Origin: Bacteroidales bacterium UBA2198
GTDB taxonomy: Bacteria; Bacteroidota; Bacteroidia; Bacteroidales; VadinHA17
Reading direction: 5' to 3'
Assembly: GCA_002328625.1 (NCBI GenBank)
Contig: DCVC01000305.1
Span: 879 to 6,761, forward strand
DNA: 5,883 bases
Part shown: in pieces, positions 1 through 5,883 of the stretch
Numbering within the stretch: the first letter of the stretch is position 1
Layout of the letters: each line of letters starts with the position of its first letter
Program-made: the position numbers and the translations under genes
The notes under the pieces: model-generated
The model's input: the letters and a program-made list of their open reading frames with translations, nothing else
The model's database searches: none
Told to the model about the DNA's origin: nothing

Positions 1-1
1 A

Positions 2-2431
2 TATACTGATGATCAGATCCTTGAACTAGTCAAGAGCCGGTTTACAGGCAGAAAGGTTTACTTTCTTTCCCCGGTGGTCAAAGGAAGGAAGGGGCACTAT
101 AAAGAGCTTTTTGAACAACTTCGGAGGAAAGGATTCCTTAATGTCAGGATAAATGGAGAGATGAAAGAATTGGTGCCGGGCTTAAAACTTGACAGGTACA
201 AAACTCATTTTATTGAGGTGGTGATCGACAAATTCAATGTTGGCGAGGTTACTGACAAGAGACTTCGCGATTCGGCATTATTGTCACTCAACCAGGGAGA
301 TGGAGTGATGGTGGTTCTGGAACCGGAGAACCAGGAACCCAGGTTCTTCAGCCGTCAGCTTATGTGTCCGGTTACAGGAATATCTTATAATGAGCCTGCT
401 CCTCACTCATTTTCATTTAACTCACCTCAGGGAGCATGCCCTCATTGTAATGGACTTGGTGAGATATCAAGTATTGATCTAAGGAAACTTATTCCTGACA
501 GGAGCCTGAGTATCAGGAAAGGAGGCATTGAGCCTCTGGGGAAATACCGGAATGTATGGATATTCTGGCAAATTGAAGCCATCGCTGAAAAGAATGGATT
601 CACCCTCGATACACCAATCAGAGATATTCCGGAAGAGGCTTTGAACAAGGTTCTCTACGGTTCCGATGAAGTCCTGAAATTATCAAATACTCCACTTGGT
701 ATGACTTCTAATTACTTTCTGACTTTTGAAGGTGTTGTAAATTTTGTTGGAAATGTTGAAGTTTTTAACGGCAAGAAAAATGGCGCGCGAATAAAGGATC
801 AGTATGTTCAGTACGACCCCTGCCCGGAATGCAATGGGACACGGCTTAAAAAAGAATCGCTTTTTTTCATGATTGCCGGGAAAAATATTGGTGAGCTTTC
901 TGCCATGGATATCAGGGAGTTGTTTGATTTTCTGACAGGTGTTGAGGAGAAGTTGTCTGACAAACAAAAGGCAATTGCTTCAGAGATTCTTAAAGAGATA
1001 AGGGCGAGACTTGGATTCCTTCTCGAGGTAGGACTTGATTACCTCTCTTTAAACCGTGGTGCCAGAACGCTCTCAGGGGGGGAAAGCCAGAGGATAAGAC
1101 TTGCAACACAAATCGGATCAAGGCTGGTAAATGTCCTGTATATACTTGATGAGCCAAGTATAGGTTTGCATCAGAGGGATAACAGGAGATTGATCTCGTC
1201 GCTGCGGCAGTTGCGGAATAGCGGCAATTCGGTGATAGTTGTTGAGCATGACAGGGAAACGATATTGTCGGCCGATTACATTATTGATATGGGGCCAGGA
1301 GCAGGGTGGCACGGAGGCCGCGTGGTTGCCTCCGGTACACCTGATGAAATGAAGAATTTTGATACGCTGACATCCAGCTATCTTAATAATAAGAAGAAAT
1401 TTCATTTACCTGTAAAAAGACGGTCAGGTAACGGACATCTCCTTGTGATGACAGGTGCATCAGGTCATAATCTTAACAACATTGATATTATACTGCCTCT
1501 TGGCACATTCATCTGTGTAACAGGAGTTTCTGGCAGCGGTAAATCATCGCTTATTAACCAGACCCTTCATCCTGCCCTGGCAAAGAGATTACATAATTCA
1601 GGCAAGTTGCCGTTGCCTTATAAAGACATCTCCGGGCTTGAGCACCTGGATAAAGTGATTGAGGTAAGCCAGTCCCCCATAGGAAAAACACCACGGTCAA
1701 ATCCTGCGACCTATACAGGGGTATTTACAGATATCCGCAAATTGTTCGAGCAAACCACAGAGGCAAAAATTAGAGGTTTTGGCGCAGGCAGGTTCTCATT
1801 CAACGTAAAGGGAGGCCGCTGCGAAGGCTGTGAAGGAGCAGGAATGAAAACGATTGAGATGAATTTTCTCCCTGACGTTTATGTTCATTGCACTGAATGT
1901 AACGGAAAGAGATATAATCGTGAGACTCTTGAGGTCAGATATAAAGGACAATCAATAAGTGACGTTCTTGAAATGAATGTCAATACGGCGGTCTCGTTTT
2001 TTGCAAACGTGCCATCAATCTTTCACAAAATAAAAACATTACAGGATGTAGGTCTTGGCTATATAAGGCTGGGTCAACAGTCAACAACACTTTCAGGTGG
2101 TGAAGCCCAGAGGGTGAAGCTTGCTACCGAACTTGCAAGGCGTGATACCGGTAAAACGCTTTATATCCTTGACGAACCAACAACAGGACTTCACTTCGAG
2201 GATGTAAGAGTGCTCCTGGAAGTATTGAACAAACTTGTGGACAGGGGAAATACAGTAATTGTTATTGAACACAATTTGGATGTTATTAAAATGGCTGATT
2301 ATATCCTGGATTTGGGAAAAGAAGGAGGGAAATCAGGAGGTAATGTTGTTTTTGCGGGAACACCCGAAAAACTGATTGATTGTAGTGAAAGCTATACAGG
2401 AATATTTCTTAAACCTGAACTTGAGGCATAG
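2..2431 (+). CDS. uvrA: UvrA, excinuclease ABC subunit A (5' end outside window)
   Basis: UvrA is the damage-recognising ATPase of nucleotide excision repair; as a dimer it loads UvrB onto damaged DNA in the cytoplasm. The frame is open to the left edge with no stop, so the GTG at 74 is not the true start. About 809 residues are visible against roughly 940 in the family, so some 120-150 N-terminal residues, including the first Walker A, lie outside. Numbering from the codon at 74, I see the first ABC signature LSGGESQR (333-340) and Walker B ending LDEPS (358-362), then the second Walker A GVSGSGKSS (484-492), zinc-site cysteines C583/C586/C606/C609, signature LSGGEAQR (673-680) and Walker B LDEPTTG (699-705). 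The end, SYTGIFLKPEL, is typical. The first CxxC of the N-terminal half reads C98-P-V-T101, so one usual cysteine is missing; C122/C125 and C250/C253 are present. The gene looks intact and functional. It is followed by the LOG gene after 38 bp on the same strand. Confidence 0.97.
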   Translation, partial: YTDDQILELVKSRFTGRKVYFLSPVVKGRKGHYKELFEQLRRKGFLNVRINGEMKELVPGLKLDRYKTHFIEVVIDKFNVGEVTDKRLRDSALLSLNQGDGVMVVLEPENQEPRFFSRQLMCPVTGISYNEPAPHSFSFNSPQGACPHCNGLGEISSIDLRKLIPDRSLSIRKGGIEPLGKYRNVWIFWQIEAIAEKNGFTLDTPIRDIPEEALNKVLYGSDEVLKLSNTPLGMTSNYFLTFEGVVNFVGNVEVFNGKKNGARIKDQYVQYDPCPECNGTRLKKESLFFMIAGKNIGELSAMDIRELFDFLTGVEEKLSDKQKAIASEILKEIRARLGFLLEVGLDYLSLNRGARTLSGGESQRIRLATQIGSRLVNVLYILDEPSIGLHQRDNRRLISSLRQLRNSGNSVIVVEHDRETILSADYIIDMGPGAGWHGGRVVASGTPDEMKNFDTLTSSYLNNKKKFHLPVKRRSGNGHLLVMTGASGHNLNNIDIILPLGTFICVTGVSGSGKSSLINQTLHPALAKRLHNSGKLPLPYKDISGLEHLDKVIEVSQSPIGKTPRSNPATYTGVFTDIRKLFEQTTEAKIRGFGAGRFSFNVKGGRCEGCEGAGMKTIEMNFLPDVYVHCTECNGKRYNRETLEVRYKGQSISDVLEMNVNTAVSFFANVPSIFHKIKTLQDVGLGYIRLGQQSTTLSGGEAQRVKLATELARRDTGKTLYILDEPTTGLHFEDVRVLLEVLNKLVDRGNTVIVIEHNLDVIKMADYILDLGKEGGKSGGNVVFAGTPEKLIDCSESYTGIFLKPELEA

Positions 2432-2439
2432 AATTTAGC

Positions 2440-2447
2440 TATATTTG
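2440..2447 (+). promoter_or_regulatory. Putative Bacteroidota -7 promoter box for the LOG gene
   Basis: TATATTTG matches the Bacteroidota housekeeping -7 consensus TAnnTTTG exactly. It lies in the 38-bp gap between the uvrA stop and the LOG start. A possible weak -33 element, TTG at 2421-2423, lies inside the end of uvrA, but its 16-bp spacing is shorter than the usual 19-21 bp. Transcription from this box would give a leader of roughly 15-20 nt without a Shine-Dalgarno sequence. The surrounding 16 bases are almost identical to those upstream of smpB, which raises confidence. If real, the LOG gene can be transcribed independently of uvrA. Confidence 0.45.
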
Positions 2448-2469
2448 AAGTTGTTTAATCATTTTACCG

Positions 2470-3189
2470 ATGTCCAAAATGGAGAAACCAGCTGATCTGA
2501 TTAAAGATGCATTCGAACAGAAAACATGGCAGGAGATTCATATAACCGATTCATGGCGGGTCTTCAAAATTATTTCAGAACTGGTTGAAGGTTTTGAAAA
2601 GCTTGCAAGGATTGGCCCGTGTGTTTCCATCTTTGGCTCAGCAAGAACACACTATAATGATAAATATTACAAGCTTGCTGAAGATATTGCTTTCAAGCTT
2701 ACACAGAATGGATACGGAGTAATTACCGGCGGTGGACCGGGAATAATGGAAGCAGCCAACAAAGGAGCAAAACGGGGCAACGGCAAGTCGGTCGGTATTA
2801 ATATTGACCTTCCTTTTGAACAAAGACCAAATACCTTCATCGATTCCGATAAACTCATTACTTTCGACCATTTTTTTGTCAGGAAAGTCATGTTTATGAA
2901 ATATGCGCAGGGTTTTATAGTACTTCCTGGCGGATTTGGTACTTTTGATGAACTTTTTGAAGCTATCACCTTAATCCAGACAAGAAAGATAGGTAGATTT
3001 CCTATTATCCTTGTTGGGAAAAAGTACTGGAACGGATTGGTAAAATGGATTAAAGAAGTAATGCTCGCTGAAGAACGCAATATCTCCACTGAAGATCTTG
3101 ACCTTTTCATCCTCGTTGATACATCGGACGAAGCTGTTGAATGTATAGTTCAATTCTATTCAAGATATCTCCTCAGTCCCAACTTCTGA
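2470..3189 (+). CDS. LOG-family (TIGR00730-type) nucleotide 5'-monophosphate phosphoribohydrolase
   Basis: This is a cytoplasmic Rossmann-fold protein of the LOG family, once widely misannotated as lysine decarboxylase. Characterised members hydrolyse cytokinin riboside 5'-monophosphates, and often AMP, to the free base and ribose 5-phosphate. Of 239 residues, the Rossmann start is VSIFGSAR (52-59), followed by the glycine loop GGGPG (87-91). The catalytic arginine region is FVRK (136-139, Arg138) and the family signature is PGGFGTFDE (153-161), with Glu161 as the usual catalytic acid. About 50 residues precede the core, including a conserved-looking DSWRVF segment (27-32), as in many larger LOG relatives. 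It is far too short for PpnN (about 450 residues). The ATG at 2470 is chosen because it follows the putative promoter at a sensible distance; an in-frame ATG at 2479 is an alternative. No Shine-Dalgarno sequence is visible. It ends one base before the stop of convergent smpB. The family is certain; the physiological substrate is not. Confidence 0.93.
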   Translation: MSKMEKPADLIKDAFEQKTWQEIHITDSWRVFKIISELVEGFEKLARIGPCVSIFGSARTHYNDKYYKLAEDIAFKLTQNGYGVITGGGPGIMEAANKGAKRGNGKSVGINIDLPFEQRPNTFIDSDKLITFDHFFVRKVMFMKYAQGFIVLPGGFGTFDELFEAITLIQTRKIGRFPIILVGKKYWNGLVKWIKEVMLAEERNISTEDLDLFILVDTSDEAVECIVQFYSRYLLSPNF

Positions 3190-3190
3190 T

Positions 3191-3649
3191 TCAGAGTTTC
3201 CTTGCCCGATCCAGTTCCCTGTCCGCATCCTTGCGCTTGAGCGTCTGACGCTTGTCGTATTCTTTTTTGCCTTTTGAAATTGCTATCTCAGCTTTTGCCA
3301 GTCCTCTTTCATTTATGAAGACTTTTATGATTATGATGGTCAGTCCTGTTTCTTTTACCTTTCTTTCAATCTTTTTAAGCTCGCGGCTTGTCAGCAAAAG
3401 TTTCCTCTCCCTCAAAGGATCATGGTTGTTTAGATTTCCCCACCAGTATTCTGAAATATGCATTCCTCTCATGTACAGTTCTCCGTCTCTGAAAATGCAA
3501 TATGAGTCAGCAAGATTGGCTTTCCCTGACCTCAGAGACTTGATTTCAGTTCCTGTAAGTTTTATCCCTGCAATAAATTTATCGAGGAACTCATAATCAT
3601 GATACGCCTTCTTGTTTTTTATTGTAATATTTGCAGTGCTCCCTTTCAT
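3191..3649 (-). CDS. smpB: SmpB, SsrA (tmRNA)-binding protein
   Basis: SmpB binds tmRNA and brings it to stalled ribosomes for trans-translation, which frees the ribosome and tags the incomplete protein for proteolysis. The 152-residue product is of normal family length. Visible landmarks are the N-terminal KNKKAYHDYE (11-20), the tmRNA-binding beta-barrel motif GTEIKSLR (33-40) followed by GKANLADSY (42-50), HDPLRERKLLL (76-86) and KGKKEYDKR (126-134). The C-terminal tail from 132 on is basic and helix-prone (ending RELDRARKL), as expected for the part that enters the empty mRNA channel. The ATG at 3647-3649 gives the standard N-terminus and has an AT-rich leader without a Shine-Dalgarno sequence. 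It is divergent from miaA (62 bp) and tail to tail with the LOG gene. The tmRNA gene itself (ssrA) is not in the window. Confidence 0.97.
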   Translation of the reverse strand: MKGSTANITIKNKKAYHDYEFLDKFIAGIKLTGTEIKSLRSGKANLADSYCIFRDGELYMRGMHISEYWWGNLNNHDPLRERKLLLTSRELKKIERKVKETGLTIIIIKVFINERGLAKAEIAISKGKKEYDKRQTLKRKDADRELDRARKL

Positions 3650-3663
3650 TGATATTCTCTAAA

Positions 3664-3671
3664 CAAAAATA
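3664..3671 (-). promoter_or_regulatory. Putative -7 promoter box for smpB
   Basis: Read on the minus strand this is TATTTTTG, an exact match to TAnnTTTG, ending 14 bases before the smpB ATG. That spacing implies a very short leader of about 6-8 nt. I see no convincing -33 TTTG at 19-21 bp upstream. Support comes mainly from the 16-base context, which matches the element upstream of the LOG gene at 15 positions. It abuts a possible miaA promoter facing the other way, sharing the palindrome TAGCTA. Confidence 0.4.
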
Positions 3672-3673
3672 GC

Positions 3674-3681
3674 TAAATTTA
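3674..3681 (+). promoter_or_regulatory. Possible -7 promoter box for miaA
   Basis: TAAATTTA matches TAnnTTTG at seven of eight positions, with A in place of the final G. It lies 30 bases before the miaA ATG, leaving room for a leader of roughly 20-25 nt. A TTG at 3649-3651, overlapping the smpB start codon on the other strand, is a possible -33 element with a slightly long 22-bp spacer. In AT-rich sequence such matches arise easily, so this is weak. Confidence 0.25.
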
Positions 3682-3711
3682 TGGTAACTTGCTTTCACTT
3701 CAGAATTCCTT

Positions 3712-4644
3712 ATGCAGATGGAAGACAGAAAGATTTCAGCTTATGATATTCTGATAATTACAGGACCTACTGCTTCGGGAAAAACATCCCTGGCCGTTGC
3801 GCTGGCATACAGGCTTAACGGAGAGATAATAAGTGCAGATTCAAGGCAGGTTTACAAAGGCATGACACTTGGAACCGGGAAAGACTATTCCGAATATTTT
3901 ATCTGCGGGAAGCAGATCCCCTGCCATCTTATTGATATAGCATCCCCTGGTTATAAATACAATGTCTTTGAATATCAAAGCGATTTCATCAGGGTTTATT
4001 ATGACCTGAAAGAGAGAGGTGTTTTACCTGTCGTGTGCGGAGGTTCGGGAATGTATGTCGACAGCATCATTACCGGATATAAAATGGTTGAGGTTCCTCC
4101 CGACAGCGGTCTGCGGTCGGCACTGGAAAAGAAAACAATGCAGGAACTTATCGATATTCTTTCGACTTATAAGAAGCTTCATAATAAAACGGATCTTGAC
4201 ACTAAAAAAAGAATGATAAGAGCAATTGAAATTGAACACCATTCCACAATCAAAACAGGATACAAAACCAGGTTTCCTGAGCTTAAACCGGTTATCATCG
4301 GCGTAAAATATGAAAGAGAGGCAAGACGCAGACGGATTACGGAACGCCTTAACCAGAGGCTGTCAGAAGGTATGATAGATGAGGTCAGAAAGCTCATGGA
4401 TGACGGCTTAAGAGTTGAGGATTTGATTTATTACGGGCTTGAATATAAGTATATTACATTATATTTAACAGGCAAATCGCCCTATGATGTTATGATCCGT
4501 GACCTTGAAATTGCCATATATCAGTTTGCGAAAAGACAAATGACATGGTTCAGGGGCATGGAACGTAAGGGAGTAAGGATCCACTGGCTCGAAGGGGAGG
4601 CTCCTCTTGAGGAAAAGGTGGAATGTGTTATGAAATTACTGTAA
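3712..4644 (+). CDS. miaA: MiaA, tRNA dimethylallyltransferase (Bacteroidota GTGKD type)
   Basis: MiaA transfers a dimethylallyl group from DMAPP to N6 of A37 in tRNAs reading UNN codons, giving i6A, the precursor of ms2i6A. The 310 residues match the usual 300-320. Visible motifs are the P-loop GPTASGKT (18-25), DSRQVYKG (43-50) with the presumed catalytic Asp43, and GTGKD (54-58) where most MiaA proteins have GTAK. GGSGMY (110-115) stands for the usual GGTxLY and RMIRAIEI (167-174) for the RALE motif. A conserved Arg212 lies in RRITERL, and AKRQMTWFR (273-281) matches the classic C-terminal KRQxTWFR. Bacteroidota often carry two MiaA homologues; this resembles the GTGKD-bearing one. Start: ATG at 3712, with a second in-frame ATG at 3718 that would remove only two residues; neither has a Shine-Dalgarno sequence. 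The stop overlaps the end of the convergent peptidase gene by 9 bp. Function as a prenyltransferase is likely; whether it is the sole MiaA cannot be told here. Confidence 0.94.
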   Translation: MQMEDRKISAYDILIITGPTASGKTSLAVALAYRLNGEIISADSRQVYKGMTLGTGKDYSEYFICGKQIPCHLIDIASPGYKYNVFEYQSDFIRVYYDLKERGVLPVVCGGSGMYVDSIITGYKMVEVPPDSGLRSALEKKTMQELIDILSTYKKLHNKTDLDTKKRMIRAIEIEHHSTIKTGYKTRFPELKPVIIGVKYEREARRRRITERLNQRLSEGMIDEVRKLMDDGLRVEDLIYYGLEYKYITLYLTGKSPYDVMIRDLEIAIYQFAKRQMTWFRGMERKGVRIHWLEGEAPLEEKVECVMKLL

Positions 4645-5883
4645 GTAACTTTCCAGCCACTCGAAAAACTCACGTTGCCATATTACCGAATTCTGGGGTT
4701 TGAGGACCCAGTGCGATTCATTCTCAAAAAACAGCAGCCTGCTTGGAATATTTTGCAGCTGGGCTGCCTGAAATGCTTCCAGGCTTTGAGAATAGGGTAT
4801 TCTGAAATCGTTGGCACCTGTAATTATAAGTATTGGTGTGTCCCAGTGATCGACCCTGAGGTGAGGAGAGAAGTTGTAGCTTCTTGGTCTGTTCCAGTAC
4901 GGGCCCTCGATATCTTTGTTTGGGAACCATAATTCTTCAGTAGTACCGTACCAGCTTGTAAAATTGAACATACCGCAATGGGCAATAAAGGCACCGAACC
5001 TGCCTCCATGCACTCCGGCAAGGTAAAAGACCGAATAACCACCGTAACTTGCACCCACAGCACCTAGTCTTTCTGCATCAATATATGGCTCTTTTGACAT
5101 TGCATCGGCAGCATCAAGGTAATCCTGTATGTTTGCGCCACCATAATCACCGGATACCTGTTCTTTCCAGGCCTGACCAAAACCGGAATTGCCTCGCCTG
5201 TTCGGAGCAAATACAATATATCCTTTTGCGGCCATCATCTGGAAGTTCCACCGATACGACCAGAATTGTCCGAGAGAGGATTGAGGGCCACCATTGCAGA
5301 ATAAAAGTGCAGGATATCTTTTTGAGGGATCAAAATCGGGAGGGTAGACTATCCACATCTGCAGGTCATTAAGGTCCTTAGTCTTTATGTGCCTCTCTTC
5401 AACCTTCCCCATCCTGACAGACTCATAGATTGGTTTATTAATGAACGTTATCTGTCTTACTTCCCCGGTTTTTAAATCAACCTGAGCTATTTCAGGCGCC
5501 ATCGACATTGATACGAGTCCTGCTGCAAGCACTCCTGATTTGATATCCAGGGGACCCAGGTCATGTATACCCTCTGTGACCTTAACAACTTTCTTCCCAT
5601 TGATGTTAATCGTGAAGATCTGAGTGGTTCCAAGATGGGCACAGGTGAAATATAGATTCTGATCATCGGCCCACTTGATATTCTCAACATCGAAATCCCA
5701 TCCTCTTGATAGCCATCTACGGGTACCCTCCTTTATGTCATAAATAAAAAGGCGATCGAGGTCCGCTTCATATCCATCTCTTTCCATGCTCTGATAAGCA
5801 ATTTTAGAACCATCGGGAGAGAATACAGGATTCCTGTCATAACCCCTGTTCCCGTCAGTAATATTAACCTCTTTACCGGAACT
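4636..5883 (-). CDS. S9-family serine peptidase, DPP5-like (5' end outside window)
   Basis: This is a prolyl-oligopeptidase-type enzyme with an N-terminal beta-propeller and a C-terminal alpha/beta-hydrolase domain. The ATG at 5785-5787 is internal: the frame stays open for 32 more codons to the right edge and includes a propeller repeat of the PD40/TolB type, NPVFSPDGSKIAY, so the true start lies outside. About 415 residues are visible; relatives are 650-700 long. The oxyanion region is CNGGPQSS, followed by APNRRGNSGFG. The nucleophile Ser is in GASYGGYS (codon 5047-5049), the acid Asp in GANDFRIP (codon 4807-4809) and the His in ESHWVLKP (codon 4711-4713), so the triad is complete. The overall pattern recalls dipeptidyl peptidase 5 of Porphyromonas, which releases dipeptides ending in Ala or hydrophobic residues in the periplasm. 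A signal peptide would lie outside the window and cannot be checked. Acylaminoacyl peptidase is the main alternative. The gene is convergent with miaA and overlaps its last 9 bp. Confidence 0.9.
   Translation of the reverse strand, partial: SSGKEVNITDGNRGYDRNPVFSPDGSKIAYQSMERDGYEADLDRLFIYDIKEGTRRWLSRGWDFDVENIKWADDQNLYFTCAHLGTTQIFTININGKKVVKVTEGIHDLGPLDIKSGVLAAGLVSMSMAPEIAQVDLKTGEVRQITFINKPIYESVRMGKVEERHIKTKDLNDLQMWIVYPPDFDPSKRYPALLFCNGGPQSSLGQFWSYRWNFQMMAAKGYIVFAPNRRGNSGFGQAWKEQVSGDYGGANIQDYLDAADAMSKEPYIDAERLGAVGASYGGYSVFYLAGVHGGRFGAFIAHCGMFNFTSWYGTTEELWFPNKDIEGPYWNRPRSYNFSPHLRVDHWDTPILIITGANDFRIPYSQSLEAFQAAQLQNIPSRLLFFENESHWVLKPQNSVIWQREFFEWLESYLQ

Noticed and set aside
74..76. GTG at 74 as the start codon of uvrA
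   Set aside because: The same frame is open to the left edge and the upstream codons encode family-typical residues (RKVYFLSPVV), so the gene starts outside the window.
2667..3110. 147-residue open frame on the - strand inside the LOG gene
   Set aside because: It lies wholly antisense to a well-supported gene, shows no recognisable domain, and is rich in Ser, Pro and Ile as expected from reverse reading of a real gene.
2667..3189. Lysine decarboxylase annotation for the LOG-family gene
   Set aside because: The PGGxGTxxE signature belongs to LOG phosphoribohydrolases. The decarboxylase name is a historical misannotation, and no PLP-binding lysine motif is present.
3252..3596. 114-residue open frame on the + strand inside smpB
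   Set aside because: It is antisense to smpB, which has clear family motifs throughout. The Phe- and Ser-rich hydrophobic stretches mirror the Lys- and Glu-rich SmpB codons, so it is a shadow and not a membrane protein.
4633..4652. Possible hairpin at the miaA/peptidase junction (TTAC-tgtaa-GTAA)
   Set aside because: The stem has only four pairs plus AT extension with a bulge and no GC-rich core or following T run, so it is too weak to call an intrinsic terminator.
5049..5372. 107-residue open frame on the + strand inside the peptidase gene
   Set aside because: It is antisense to the catalytic domain of the S9 peptidase, is His-, Arg- and Gln-rich, and has no recognisable domain.
5785..5787. 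ATG as the start codon of the S9 peptidase
   Set aside because: The frame continues 32 codons further to the right edge and encodes a propeller repeat (VFSPDGSKIAY), so this Met is internal.

Overview
The window looks like a stretch of chromosome from a member of the Bacteroidota. Three things support this: genes are preceded by AT-rich leaders without a Shine-Dalgarno sequence, putative promoters fit the Bacteroidota -7 box TAnnTTTG, and the proteins (UvrA, a MiaA with the GTGKD variant, a LOG-family protein and a DPP5-like S9 peptidase) have the flavour of that phylum. The genus cannot be told from the sequence.

Layout from left to right: (1) the 3' part of uvrA on the + strand, whose start lies left of the window; (2) after 38 bp, a complete LOG-family phosphoribohydrolase gene on the + strand; (3) smpB on the - strand, meeting the LOG gene tail to tail with one base between the stop codons; (4) miaA on the + strand, divergent from smpB across a 62-bp intergenic region; (5) an S9-family serine peptidase on the - strand, overlapping the end of miaA by 9 bp, with its N-terminal part to the right of the window. 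Coding density is very high. No gene-free stretch exceeds 62 bp, and I see no tRNA, rRNA, CRISPR array, insertion sequence or prophage gene.

The genes are mostly housekeeping: nucleotide excision repair (UvrA), ribosome rescue by trans-translation (SmpB), tRNA A37 prenylation (MiaA), nucleotide or cytokinin-type metabolism (LOG) and peptide breakdown (S9 peptidase). They do not form one operon, since the strand changes three times. The one plausible functional link is that MiaA makes the isopentenyl-adenosine whose monophosphate is the textbook substrate of LOG enzymes. The most notable sequence signal is a near-identical 16-bp promoter-like element (15/16) upstream of both the LOG gene and smpB. 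I found no clear evidence of a new multi-gene system.
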